64,000 nt of DNA from Thermocatellispora tengchongensis (GCF_014202315.1 NZ_JACHGN010000001.1:395757-459756); one strand, 5' to 3'. Numbered from the stretch's first letter, positions 26,722 through 35,338 are shown. Program-made: numbers and translations. The notes: generated by a model from the letters alone, not told the origin.

Positions 26722-28110
26722 TCAGGCGTAGCGGCGCAGTTCCGGGGACGCCCATGCGATCGCGGCCACGGTCACGATGGTCAGCAGGCCGCCGGCGCAG
26801 ATGACCGGCTGGGGGCCGAGGATCGGGGCCGCGGCGCCGTGCAGGAGGTTGGCGATCTGGGGCCCGCCGATCGTGACGACGGTGAGCGAGCCCTGGATCC
26901 TGCCGCGCATGGTGTCGTCGGTGTGCGCCTGGGAGATGGCGTTGCGGAAGGTGCTGAGCATGAAGTTCGCCGCGCCGCCGAGGACGAGTGCCGCGAGGGC
27001 GAGCCACAGGTGTGCGGCGAGGCCGAGGAGCACGACGGTGCCGCCCCAGGCCGCGGCGGCCGCCGCCATCAGGGCGCCGTGGCGGCGGGCGCGGGTGAAC
27101 GTGCCGGACAGCAGGCCGGCCGCGAAGACTCCGGCCGGGTAGGCGGCGTAGAGCAGCCCCAGCTCCGGTCCGCCTTCCGGTGGGCCGCCGTAGGTGTGCT
27201 GGGCCAGTTCCGGGAACAGGGCTATCGGCATGCCGAAGACCATCGCGGCGAGGTCCACCGCCAGCACCGCCACCAGCAGCCGGCTGGCGGCCAGGTAGCG
27301 GAAACCGGCCAGTATCCGGTTGAGCGGGGTGCGGTTCGGGGCGGTCGGTACCTGGGCGCCTTGCGGGGTGTGGCTCGGGGCGGTCGGTACCTGGGCGCCT
27401 TGCGGGGTGTGGTTCGGGTCTGCCTGTACTCGCGCGAGCGGGGTGTGGTCTGGGGCGGCCGGGGATCCCGGGTGGGGTGGCATCGGGGGCAGTTTGGCGA
27501 CGGCCCATACGGCGCTCAGCAGGGCGACGGCGTCCAGCAGGTACAGCGTGCGGAGCCCGGCGACCGGGATCAGGACGCCGGCCAGCACCGGTCCCAGGAT
27601 CGCCCCGGTGTAGCGGACCAGCGAGCTGAGGCTGTTCGCCGCCGGGAGCAGTTCCGCCGGGACGAGGCGGGGGACGGCCGCGCCCATCGTGGTCATGATG
27701 GCGCCGAAGGTCAGCCCCTGACAGGCGACCAGCACCATCAGGAGGGGAACGGAGCGGGCGTCCAGTGCCGCCTGGGCCCACAGCGCCGCGTACGTCAGGG
27801 CGAGCCCGCAGTGGGCGGCCAGCAGCACCCCGCGCCGGTCCCCGACGTCGGCGAGGACGCCGCTCCACAGTGCCGCCACGACCAGCGCGACGAGCGACAC
27901 CGCGGCGGAGGCGCCCACGGCGGCCGAGGAGCCGGTCATCATGAAGAGCTGCGTCGGTACGGCGACCACGCTGAACGAGCCGCCCACCGCGCAGATCGCC
28001 GAGGCCGCCCACAGCCGCCGGTACGCCGGGACGGCCAGCGGGCGGCGATCGACCGTATAGGCCCCCAGCGACCGGGCCGCCCCCCGCGATCGGGCCGTCG
28101 GCCCGTTCAT
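26722..28110 (-). CDS. MFS transporter (exporter-like)
   Basis: The 462-residue protein has about 12 membrane helices with the loop-2 motif GVLADVGDRRGVLL, resembling MFS exporters of the enterobactin/macrolide type. The central cytoplasmic loop is expanded by a 13-residue repeat (AQVPTAP-S/N-H/R-TPQG), encoded by 39-bp DNA repeats at 27326-27403. Its ATG overlaps the TGA of the MerR-PP2C gene (ATGA), so the two are made together. Substrate is unknown. Confidence 0.9.
   Translation of the reverse strand: MNGPTARSRGAARSLGAYTVDRRPLAVPAYRRLWAASAICAVGGSFSVVAVPTQLFMMTGSSAAVGASAAVSLVALVVAALWSGVLADVGDRRGVLLAAHCGLALTYAALWAQAALDARSVPLLMVLVACQGLTFGAIMTTMGAAVPRLVPAELLPAANSLSSLVRYTGAILGPVLAGVLIPVAGLRTLYLLDAVALLSAVWAVAKLPPMPPHPGSPAAPDHTPLARVQADPNHTPQGAQVPTAPSHTPQGAQVPTAPNRTPLNRILAGFRYLAASRLLVAVLAVDLAAMVFGMPIALFPELAQHTYGGPPEGGPELGLLYAAYPAGVFAAGLLSGTFTRARRHGALMAAAAAAWGGTVVLLGLAAHLWLALAALVLGGAANFMLSTFRNAISQAHTDDTMRGRIQGSLTVVTIGGPQIANLLHGAAAPILGPQPVICAGGLLTIVTVAAIAWASPELRRYA
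27326..27403. repeat. 39-bp in-frame tandem repeat within the MFS gene
   Basis: Units 27326-27364 and 27365-27403 differ at only two or three positions; a diverged third unit follows to about 27440. They encode 13-residue steps in the central loop of the transporter. Confidence 0.9.
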
Positions 28111-29195
28111 GTGGCCCGCTCCAGGGTCACCACGTCGGCGACCACGCAGGCGATGTTGTCCGGCGCGCCCGCGGCGTACGCACGGGAGACCAGCTCGTCG
28201 AGCACCTGCTGGGGGCCGCCCGGCCCGGCCAGCACCTCGCGCAGCGCCTCGGCCGGCACGACGGTGGACAGCCCGTCGGAGCACAGCAGGTACCGGTCGC
28301 CGGCCTCCGCGCCGTGCAGCGACAGGTCCGGTTGCGTCGTGCCCGCGCCGGTCAGCGCCCGTGCGAGCAGCGCGCGGAGCGGGTGCGAGGCCGCTTCCTC
28401 CGGGGTCAGCCGGCCCTCGTCCACCAGCGACTGCACGTAGGTGTGGTCGTGGGTGATCTGGAACAGCTCCCCGTCGCGTACGAGGTAGGCCCGGGTGTCG
28501 CCGATGTGCACCAGTGCCAGCCGGGAGCCCGACCACAGCAGCGCGGTCAGCGTGGTGACGGCCTCGCCCGAGGGCGTCGCCGCGGCGATCTCGCGTATCG
28601 CCCGGTCCGCCTCGCCGACCGCGTCGGCGAGCGCGCCGAGCAGTTCCTCGGCCGGCACGGTGAGGGTTTCCAGCGGTTTGAGCGCGTCGATGGCCGCCGC
28701 GCTCGCCAGGTCACCCGCGAAGCCACCGGCCCCGTCGGCCACGGCCAGCAGCCGAGGCCCGGCGTACGCGGTGTCCTCGTTGCTGGTACGCACCAGCCCC
28801 GACTCCGAGCGGGCGGCGTACCGGATGCCGAGCGTGGCCGTGGCCTCGTCCACGGTGCTGCCCCTTCCCGACAGGTAGTCGACGAGGAAGGTGGCCAGCT
28901 CCCCTCGGGCGGCGGTCTCGGCCAGCACCTGCTCCCAGTAGCGGGATATCTCCTGGGCCGCCGCGGCGGCCGGGAGGTCGCACACGCGCCGGATGCGCGC
29001 CAGCGGCATGCCCAGCCGCCGCAGCCAGGCGATCAGCCGGGCCCGCTCCAACTGCGCCGGATCGTAGAACCGGTATCCCGACTCGCTGTCCACCGCGGCC
29101 GGTCGCAGCAGCCCGAGCTCGTCGTACAGCCGCAGGGCCTTCGGTGACAGCCGCGCGGCGCGGGCGAACGCCCCGATCGTCAGCAACTGCCGCAC
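28107..29195 (-). CDS. MerR regulator fused to a PP2C-type phosphatase domain
   Basis: The 362-residue protein joins a MerR winged helix (about 1-75: LTIGAFARAARLSPKALRLYDELGLL, SGYRFYD, RIRRVCDL) to a PP2C domain (about 125-355). The effector domain usual for MerR is replaced by phosphatase motifs NEDTAY, VADGAGGFAGD, LLCSDGLS and APDNIACVVAD, so the metal-binding aspartates remain. The PP2C half is close to PstP in this window (shared ITHDHT-VQSLVDEGR-like block). It probably links transcription of the operon to Ser/Thr phosphorylation. GTG start with GAGGAG upstream; 4-bp overlap with the MFS gene. Confidence 0.9.
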   Translation of the reverse strand: MRQLLTIGAFARAARLSPKALRLYDELGLLRPAAVDSESGYRFYDPAQLERARLIAWLRRLGMPLARIRRVCDLPAAAAAQEISRYWEQVLAETAARGELATFLVDYLSGRGSTVDEATATLGIRYAARSESGLVRTSNEDTAYAGPRLLAVADGAGGFAGDLASAAAIDALKPLETLTVPAEELLGALADAVGEADRAIREIAAATPSGEAVTTLTALLWSGSRLALVHIGDTRAYLVRDGELFQITHDHTYVQSLVDEGRLTPEEAASHPLRALLARALTGAGTTQPDLSLHGAEAGDRYLLCSDGLSTVVPAEALREVLAGPGGPQQVLDELVSRAYAAGAPDNIACVVADVVTLERAT

Positions 29196-29264
29196 CGCTC
29201 CTCCTCGTCCCCCGGCCTGCCGTGGCCGGTGCGGACGATCCTGCGGCTTCCCCCAGGGGCAAGG

Positions 29265-29744
29265 TCAAGCCCCGCGCCCGGAGCGCCGCGGCGTCAACGG
29301 GGCGCAGTCGGTCAGCTTGCCGGTGCCCGGCTCCCAGTTGCAGACGGAGAAGCGGATGTCCCTCACGGCGGGCTCGACCCAGATGAAGGTGCTGCGGTCC
29401 AGGCCCTTCTCCTCCGGGTCGTACGGCTCCTGCCGGCCGATGATCTCCTGCTGGCGGATGTCGTCGCCTTCCGCGTCGCAGGTCGCGTACGTGACCCGCA
29501 CGGCGGCGCCGATGGCGTCGCCGCCGTGCCGGTCGCTGACCTGGCCGCTGATCGTGGCCGTGTACCGTCCGAAGCACAGCCCCTGCGGGGTCGCCTCGTA
29601 GATGGTGTGGATGCCCTCGGCGTAGCTCGCACGGTCGGTGCTGTGGCCCGCCATGGTGAGCGTCGTCGCGCTCGCGGGTGGTGCGGTCAGGACGACGCAG
29701 GACGCGGTGGCCACCAGGCAGGCCAGGATGATGCGTGAACGCAT
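29265..29744 (-). CDS. secreted protein of unknown function
   Basis: The 159-residue precursor has a signal peptide (MRSRIILACLVATASCVVLT, cleavage after ASA). The mature part is mainly beta-strand-like with four cysteines (GLCFGRY, TYATCDAE, FSVCNWE, TDCAPL), and is probably disulfide-bonded. I do not recognise the family. GGAAGGAG precedes the ATG. It lies 69 bp upstream of the MerR-PP2C gene on the same strand and may be the first gene of that operon. Confidence 0.75.
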   Translation of the reverse strand: MRSRIILACLVATASCVVLTAPPASATTLTMAGHSTDRASYAEGIHTIYEATPQGLCFGRYTATISGQVSDRHGGDAIGAAVRVTYATCDAEGDDIRQQEIIGRQEPYDPEEKGLDRSTFIWVEPAVRDIRFSVCNWEPGTGKLTDCAPLTPRRSGRGA

Positions 29745-29901
29745 GACACTCCTTCCGGGATCGCTGGGGGCCGCTCCCTTGCTACCACCGTGGACGGGAT
29801 CGTCCCTAGTACGGTCGCATCCATGGAGATTTAGCCCTCTATCGCCTTTTAGGGACTTATGGGGCATCATTAAGCCAGCCATCCATAAAACGACCGCGGG
29901 A

Positions 29902-29982
29902 GCTCGGGGCAACCGGGCTGAGAGGGCAGCTATGCCGCTGCCGACCGCATGAACCTGTCCGGATAATGCCGGCGTAGGGAGC
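29902..29982 (+). promoter_or_regulatory. TPP riboswitch (THI element)
   Basis: The conserved core blocks are present in order: CGGGG, CCGGGCTGAGAGGG, ACCGCATGAACCTG, and GGATAATGCCGGCGTAGGGA. The P1 stem pairs GCTC (29902-29905) with GAGC (29979-29982). The ribosome site AGGGAG (29976-29981) is part of the P1 3' strand, 6 nt before the cytX ATG. Thiamine pyrophosphate binding should therefore hide the ribosome site and stop translation. Thermodynamic folding was not run. Confidence 0.95.
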
Positions 29983-29987
29983 GTGTG

Positions 29988-31349
29988 ATGACGTCTGACG
30001 TCGTTTCCCCTGGCAGCACCGCATCTTCTCGCGGCGGCACGGAAGCGCCGCTCACTCTCGACCAGGCGCCGCCCAAGACGCTCGGCGCGCTCGACCAGGG
30101 GGCCTTCTGGGCCAATCTCGGGGTGAGCCTGCTCGGGTTCTCGGCCGCCGCCGCGCTGCTCATTCCCGTCCCCGGCAGTCCGTTGAGCCTGGTCGCGGCG
30201 GTGACCGCGGCGATCGTGGGCAGCCTGATCGGGACGACCATGATCGGGCTGTCGGCCATCCCGGGGGTGCGGACGGGCGCGCCCGCGATGGTGCTGCTGC
30301 GAGGGCTGTTCGGCACCCGGCTGTCGTACGTGCCGACCGTGCTGAACATGATCCAGATGCTCGGGTGGGGCGCGTTCGAGCTGTGGGTGATCGCCACCGG
30401 CGCGCAGGCGATCTTCGGGGACGGCGTCCCGTACGCCGTGTGGGTGATCGCCGCCGGGGCGCTCACGATCGTGCTCACCATCTGGCCGCTCGGCTCGATC
30501 CGGGTGCTGCGGCGGTTCGTGACCGCGGGCGTGGTCGTGTCCATGATCTGGCTGTCGGTCGCGCTGTTCCGGCAGGGGCCGCCGCTGACCGAGGGCTCCT
30601 GGCAGGCGTTCGTACCGGCCGTGGACTACGTGATCGCGCTGTCGGTGTCGTGGGTGCCGCTGGCGGCCGACTTCGCCCGGCACTCCCGCTCCGGCAGGGC
30701 GGCCTTCGCCGGGGTGGTCGGCGGGTACACCATCGCCCAGGTCGCCTGCCTCACGCTGGGCATCGTGGCGCTCGCGCTGGCGGGGTACCAGAGCCAGAAG
30801 GTGATGGACGTGTTCGTGGCCGCGCCGCTCGGCGCGCTGTTCTTCGGCATCCTGGTGCTGCGCGAGGCCGACCAGTCGTTCGCCAACGTCTACTCCACCA
30901 CGATGTCGCTGCAGAACCTGGTGCCGAGGGTGGACCGGCGGATCATCTCGGTGGCCGTCGGGGTGCTGGTCACCGGCGTCGCGCTGGTGGTGGACGTGGA
31001 CTCCTACACCGCCTTCCTGGGCCTGATCGGCGGGGTGTTCGTGCCGATGTTCGGCGTGCTGGCCGTGGACTACTTCCTGCTCGGCGGCGCCGCCCGCTGG
31101 GACGTCTCCGAAGGCGCGCCCTCCCGGTGGCTGATGGTCGTGCCGTGGGTGCTCGGGTTCGTCACCTGGTGGCTGCTCGCCGCGCCGTCGGAGGTGGGCT
31201 GGTGGGCGGCCGTCTGGGACGGCCTGCGCGATCTGCTCGGCGGGTTCACGCCCGCGCCGTGGATGAGCGCCGCGCTCGGGGCGTTCCTGGTCTCCGGCCT
31301 GGCCACGCTGCTCATCGGCAGGCTCGCCCCCCGGCGCCGCCTCGGCTGA
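29988..31349 (+). CDS. cytX: CytX-type hydroxymethylpyrimidine transporter (NCS1 family)
   Basis: The 453-residue protein has about 12 membrane helices and belongs to the cytosine/purine NCS1 permeases. The N-terminal APPKTLGALDQGAFWANLGVSLLGF and GTRLSYVPTVLNMIQMLGW segments fit. The TPP riboswitch directly upstream marks it as the thiamine-pyrimidine transporter CytX rather than a cytosine permease. Start ATG 29988 is used; GTG 29985 is also in frame. It stands alone, without thiamine biosynthesis genes beside it. TenA lies 10 kb away. Confidence 0.92.
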   Translation: MTSDVVSPGSTASSRGGTEAPLTLDQAPPKTLGALDQGAFWANLGVSLLGFSAAAALLIPVPGSPLSLVAAVTAAIVGSLIGTTMIGLSAIPGVRTGAPAMVLLRGLFGTRLSYVPTVLNMIQMLGWGAFELWVIATGAQAIFGDGVPYAVWVIAAGALTIVLTIWPLGSIRVLRRFVTAGVVVSMIWLSVALFRQGPPLTEGSWQAFVPAVDYVIALSVSWVPLAADFARHSRSGRAAFAGVVGGYTIAQVACLTLGIVALALAGYQSQKVMDVFVAAPLGALFFGILVLREADQSFANVYSTTMSLQNLVPRVDRRIISVAVGVLVTGVALVVDVDSYTAFLGLIGGVFVPMFGVLAVDYFLLGGAARWDVSEGAPSRWLMVVPWVLGFVTWWLLAAPSEVGWWAAVWDGLRDLLGGFTPAPWMSAALGAFLVSGLATLLIGRLAPRRRLG

Positions 31350-31433
31350 GGCGGCCCGGGCGCGGGCCCTTGTCCGGCATCGGGAACTGAGGGATCGTGA
31401 CGGCCTGGGGGCTCATCCAGGATCGGAGACCTC

Positions 31434-31793
31434 ATGCACTCTCCCCACGGGGGCAACGACCCCTATTTCCCGAATCCGGCGGGTCAGCAGGCCACCTCGG
31501 GCGCCGCCGTGGCCAGCCTCATCTTCGGGATCATCGGCATCTTCGCCAGTTGGTGCCTGTTCGGCATCCCGTCCATCCTGGCCATCGTCCTGGGCCATGT
31601 GGCCGCGGGAAAGACCAGGCGCGGCCTCAGACCCGGGCACGGCATGGCGGTCGCCGGGCTCATCCTGGGCTACATCGTGGTCATCCCGGCGATCATCCTG
31701 ATCGCGCTGGTCGTCGTCGGCGCCGGCCCCGAATCGCTCGCGGAGTGGGTCAACGACGGTTTCGGGTGGATCGACTCGCTGCTGAACTCCTAG
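31434..31793 (+). CDS. DUF4190-domain membrane protein
   Basis: The 119-residue protein has a short polar N-terminus (about 1-22) and two membrane helices (about 23-48 and 68-95) flanking a basic loop HVAAGKTRRGLRPGHG, the signature of DUF4190. Function is unknown. GGAG precedes the ATG. It is convergent with the SGNH hydrolase gene. Confidence 0.85.
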   Translation: MHSPHGGNDPYFPNPAGQQATSGAAVASLIFGIIGIFASWCLFGIPSILAIVLGHVAAGKTRRGLRPGHGMAVAGLILGYIVVIPAIILIALVVVGAGPESLAEWVNDGFGWIDSLLNS

Positions 31794-31831
31794 AACCCTC
31801 CGGCGAACGACGAGGCCGAGGCCGTCGTGGC

Positions 31832-31859
31832 CGGACCGGGCGGGCCGGGAACCGGTCCG
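31832..31859. terminator. hairpin between convergent DUF4190 and SGNH genes
   Basis: An 8-bp perfect stem CGGACCGG/CCGGTCCG with a 12-nt loop lies between the two convergent stops. There is no T-run. Confidence 0.5.
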
Positions 31860-31914
31860 TCCGGCCTGGAAGACGGTGCGCCCTCGCGGGCCGGTTCCGG
31901 CTCGGGCGGCCTGG

Positions 31915-32685
31915 TCAGCAGCCCTTGAAGCGCTTGTCCGCGGACCAGCCGGTGTTGGCCCAGGACTGCGGTGGCGCGGGCGTGAAGCCCGGGTACAGCT
32001 TCGCCAGCTCCTTCAGCAGCCAGTTGGCGAAGCGGGCGGCGCCCTGCGGGCAGGTGTGGATGCCGTCGGCGCTGCGGTCGGCCACGCCGTCCTTGACGCG
32101 CTGGTACGTGTCGCCCCACACGGCGCCCGCGTCGAGGAAAGTCGCCTTGCCGGCGGAACCGGCCGCGACCTGCCGGGCGACGCCGGGCGCGCGATTCAGG
32201 TCGGCCATGTGCGGCTTGTAGAAGTCGCCGGGCTTGATCGGTGGTGAGGTGACGAAGATGAGCTTCGCCCCGGCCCCGGCCACCGTGGTCAGGAGCCTGT
32301 CGTAGGCGGCGCGCTGCTCCTGCCGGCTGCCCCAGTCGTAGGTGGTGAGCTGGTAGATCACCACGGTCGGCCGGGCGGAGGTGATCTGCCCGGGCAACTC
32401 CTTCCAGCGCCTGTCCGAGGCGGGGCCGACGACGTTCCCGCCGCCGTCGGAGGCGATGGACGTGAAGCCGACGCCGCTGGCCTTGAAGGCGGCCGCCAGG
32501 GGCAGCGCCTCGCCCGCCGCGACGGAGTCGCCGAGGAAGAGCACCTTGGACGGTCCCGGCCCGGCGGACGCGCTGGTCTCGGCTCGGGCCGGCGTGTCGC
32601 TCGCACCCGACTCGCCGGCACAGGCGGCGGTCAGCAGCAGCAGCAGCCCCGCCATGCCGAAGGCGAGGTTCCGTGTCTTGGTCAT
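31915..32685 (-). CDS. SGNH/GDSL hydrolase lipoprotein
   Basis: The 256-residue protein has a lipoprotein signal (LLLLTAACAG, lipid on Cys) and an SGNH hydrolase fold: block I FLGDSVAAGE (nucleophile Ser) and block V DGIHTCPQG (Asp-x-x-His). It would act outside the membrane as an esterase or acyl-transferase-type enzyme on envelope polymers. Many OafA-type acyltransferases carry such a domain fused; the acyltransferase at 35339-36589 lacks one. Both genes share a 26-bp upstream box at identical distance from the ATG, which suggests paired function. Divergent from the response regulator gene. Confidence 0.88.
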   Translation of the reverse strand: MTKTRNLAFGMAGLLLLLTAACAGESGASDTPARAETSASAGPGPSKVLFLGDSVAAGEALPLAAAFKASGVGFTSIASDGGGNVVGPASDRRWKELPGQITSARPTVVIYQLTTYDWGSRQEQRAAYDRLLTTVAGAGAKLIFVTSPPIKPGDFYKPHMADLNRAPGVARQVAAGSAGKATFLDAGAVWGDTYQRVKDGVADRSADGIHTCPQGAARFANWLLKELAKLYPGFTPAPPQSWANTGWSADKRFKGC

Positions 32686-32707
32686 GACTTCGACAGTGCC
32701 GCCGCAG

Positions 32708-32756
32708 TGTCGCGGCACCTCCACCGGCATGTCGCCGTTGTGTCGCAAGTGACCAC
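32708..32756. promoter_or_regulatory. response-regulator box between SGNH gene and the two-component operon
   Basis: TGTCGC half-sites start at 32708, 32730 and 32741, i.e. spaced 22 and 11 bp, on one face of the helix as OmpR-family regulators prefer. The segment 32731-32756 matches 36635-36660 at 22 of 26 positions; shared parts are TGTCGCAA and GACCAC. Its far end is 71 nt from the SGNH ATG and 41 nt from the regulator GTG. Confidence 0.75.
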
Positions 32757-32796
32757 CGATACGCCCAGGTCGGCGGGCGGTGGCAATACTGGACGG

Positions 32797-33471
32797 GTGG
32801 CTTCGATTCTGCTCATCGAGGACGATCCTCTGGTCCGGCGCGGGCTGCAGCTCGCGTTGCGCGGGCACGGCCACGACGTCCGCACGGCCGACACCGGCGA
32901 GGACGGGCTGCGCGAAGTCCGCTCGTCCGCGCCCGACCTGGTGGTGCTCGACCTGATGCTGCCGGGCATCGACGGGGTGGAGGTGTGCCGCCGCGTCCGC
33001 GCGGCCGGCGCGGTCCCCGTGATCATCCTCACCGCGCGCGGCGACGACTTCGACGTCGTCGGCGGCCTGGAGGCGGGCGCGGACGACTACGTCGTCAAAC
33101 CGGTACAGCCCACCGTGCTCGACGCGCGGATCCGCGCCGTGCTGCGCCGCGCCACCGACGCCCCGGACGGCGTTCGCGTACACCGCGACCTGCGCATCGA
33201 CCTCGCGGCGCTGACGGTGACGGCGCACGGCGAGCCGGTGTCGCTGACGCCGACCGAGCTACGGCTGCTGCTGACCCTGTCCGGGGCGCCCGGCCGGGTG
33301 TTCACCCGGCAGCAACTCCTGGAAGAGGTGTGGGAGCACGACTACCTCGGCGACTCCCGGCTCGTCGACAACTGCGTGCAGCGGCTGCGGGCGAAGATCG
33401 AGGACGATCCGGGCGCGCCGGAGTACGTGCAGACCGTCCGCGGGTTCGGCTACCGGTTCGGGCCGCTGTGA
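32797..33471 (+). CDS. OmpR/PhoB-family response regulator
   Basis: The 224-residue regulator has a receiver domain (about 1-115; acidic pair ED at the start, phospho-acceptor Asp in VVLDLMLPG, Lys in VVKPV) and an OmpR winged helix (about 125-222; LTPTELRLLLTLSGAPGRVFTRQQLLEEVW, VDNCVQRLRAKIE, VRGFGYRFG). The GTG at 32797 lacks a ribosome site; a CAATACT box 6 nt upstream may give a leaderless mRNA. The stop overlaps the kinase start (GTGA). Probable targets are its own operon, the SGNH hydrolase and the acyltransferase. Confidence 0.92.
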   Translation: MASILLIEDDPLVRRGLQLALRGHGHDVRTADTGEDGLREVRSSAPDLVVLDLMLPGIDGVEVCRRVRAAGAVPVIILTARGDDFDVVGGLEAGADDYVVKPVQPTVLDARIRAVLRRATDAPDGVRVHRDLRIDLAALTVTAHGEPVSLTPTELRLLLTLSGAPGRVFTRQQLLEEVWEHDYLGDSRLVDNCVQRLRAKIEDDPGAPEYVQTVRGFGYRFGPL

Positions 33472-34859
33472 CCTGGCGGCCCTGGCCGCGCGGGCTGCGC
33501 GCCCGGCTGGTGGTCGCCGTCGTGCTGGTGACCGTGCTCGGTGCCACCGCGGCGGCGTGGGCGAGCGCCCGCTCGGCGCGGTCCGCGCTGGTCGACTCGG
33601 CCCGGCAGCGGCTCGCCCAGACCGTCGCCGGGCAGATCGGCGCGATCGCCCCGGAGCTGACGTATCCGCCGGACCAGGGCACGCTCGACCGGCTGCGCGC
33701 CGCCGTCGGCCCGAACACGCTGGTGACGTACCGGAATCTGCGGTCCGCCGACGACACCGGCACCGAACCGGTCACGGGCGCGCTGCGCTCGGCCGTGCGC
33801 GCCCGGCACCTGATCGCCACGCAAGTGGTCACCGCCGGCGGCCGGCCCTTCCTGCTGGTCGGCACGCCCATCGTGATCACCGCGCCGGACGGCGCGCGCA
33901 CCTCGTCCGGCATCGAGGTGTACACCGGGCGCGACCTCACCGACGTCGAGGGACGGGTCGACGACCTCACCCGGTCGGCCGCCTACACCGCCGCGCTGGC
34001 GCTGCCGCTGGCGGTGCTGCTCGCGCTGCTGGCCGCGCGCAGCGTCCTGCGGCCGGTGCGCGAGCTGCGCGATACCGCCCGCCGGCTGGCCGCGGGCGAC
34101 CTCGGCGCCCGCTCACCGCCCCAGGGCGCCGACGAACTGGCCGACCTCGCCGTCACCGTCAACGAGATGGCCGAGTCGCTGCAGAGGATGCAGGCTGACG
34201 CCAGGAGGTTCGCCGCCGACGTCTCCCACGAGCTGCGCACCCCGCTGAGCACGCTGATGGCGGTGGTGGACGTGCTGGCGACCGCGGCCGCCGGGATGGA
34301 TTCGGACGCCCGGGAGTCCTCGCAGCTGGCGATCGCCGAGACGCACCGGCTGGTCGCGCTCGTGGAGGACCTGATGGAGGTGTCCCGCTTCGACGCCGGC
34401 ACCGCGCGGCTGCGGTTGGAGGACGTCGATGTGGCGGGTGCCGTGCGCGGCTGCCTGCGCGCCCGCGGCTGGCTGGACCGCGTCGAGCTGGTCGCACCGG
34501 ACGGCGTCGTCCTGCGGCTGGACCCGCGCCGGCTGGACGTCATCGTGGCCAACCTGGTCGGCAACGCGCTGAGTCACGGGGAACCGCCGGTGCGGGTGCA
34601 GGTCTCCGTGTCCCGCGACCAGGTGCGGATCGAGGTCGCCGACAGCGGGCCGGGCCTGCCCCAGGACGTGCTGCCGCACGTCTTCGACCGCTTCTACAAG
34701 GCCGACACCGCCCGCCCCCGCACGCCGGGCAGCGGGCTCGGGCTGGCGATCGCGCTGGAGAACGCCCGCCTGCACGGCGGCGACCTCACCGCCGGCAACA
34801 TCGCCGGCGGCGGCGCGCGGTTCACGCTGCGGTTGCCGCGGAACCAGGAGGACGGGTGA
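33468..34859 (+). CDS. sensor histidine kinase
   Basis: The 463-residue kinase has a first membrane helix (about 13-33), an extracellular sensor of about 130 residues, a second helix (about 165-190), a HAMP domain (LRPVRELRDTARRLAAGDL), a HisKA helix with DVSHELRTPL, and a HATPase domain (NLVGNALSHG, DSGPGLP, GSGLGLAIA). It is translated from a GTG overlapping the regulator stop and ends overlapping the lipoprotein start, so all three are coupled. The signal is unknown but is probably read outside the membrane. Confidence 0.93.
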   Translation: MTWRPWPRGLRARLVVAVVLVTVLGATAAAWASARSARSALVDSARQRLAQTVAGQIGAIAPELTYPPDQGTLDRLRAAVGPNTLVTYRNLRSADDTGTEPVTGALRSAVRARHLIATQVVTAGGRPFLLVGTPIVITAPDGARTSSGIEVYTGRDLTDVEGRVDDLTRSAAYTAALALPLAVLLALLAARSVLRPVRELRDTARRLAAGDLGARSPPQGADELADLAVTVNEMAESLQRMQADARRFAADVSHELRTPLSTLMAVVDVLATAAAGMDSDARESSQLAIAETHRLVALVEDLMEVSRFDAGTARLRLEDVDVAGAVRGCLRARGWLDRVELVAPDGVVLRLDPRRLDVIVANLVGNALSHGEPPVRVQVSVSRDQVRIEVADSGPGLPQDVLPHVFDRFYKADTARPRTPGSGLGLAIALENARLHGGDLTAGNIAGGGARFTLRLPRNQEDG

Positions 34860-35338
34860 AGCGGATCTGCGCGGTGCTGGCGGTGCCGGCGGTCCTGCTG
34901 CTCGCGGGCTGCGGGATCCAGCCGTCCGGCGTGACCGGCGGCGGCCAGGCCCCGGCCGGCGTGGCGCCCGGGGTGACGCTGTACTTCATCGACGCGCACA
35001 GCAGGCTGCAGCCGCAGTTCCGGCAGACCGGCCGCCTCGGGTCGATCTCCGAGGCGCTGGCCCTGCTGCTGACCGGGCCCGGCTACTCGGGCCTGCGCAC
35101 CGGGATCGCACCGACCACGGTCACGCGGGTCGGGGTGGCCACCACACCCGGCGTGACCGAGATCCACGTGCCCTTCACGGCGAACGAGATGACCTCGCTG
35201 GGCATCGACCAGATCGTGTGCACCGCGCTGGGCGTCCACGTCCAGAGCGGCGGGTCGAGGAGCATGAAGGTGCGGATCATCTTCACCCAGAGCACCCCGG
35301 AGTCGAACAAGCTGCGGACCTGCCCGCTGATCAGGTGA
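34856..35338 (+). CDS. lipoprotein with GerMN-like domain
   Basis: The 160-residue lipoprotein has a signal ending LLLAGCGIQPSG (lipid on Cys). The rest resembles a GerMN domain (TLYFIDAHSRLQP, LGSISEALALLLTGP, TALGVHV). It overlaps the kinase stop by 4 bp (GTGA). The order regulator-kinase-lipoprotein mirrors MtrA-MtrB-LpqB, where LpqB, which also has GerMN, modulates the kinase from outside. This shorter protein probably plays a similar accessory role. Confidence 0.8.
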   Translation: MKRICAVLAVPAVLLLAGCGIQPSGVTGGGQAPAGVAPGVTLYFIDAHSRLQPQFRQTGRLGSISEALALLLTGPGYSGLRTGIAPTTVTRVGVATTPGVTEIHVPFTANEMTSLGIDQIVCTALGVHVQSGGSRSMKVRIIFTQSTPESNKLRTCPLIR

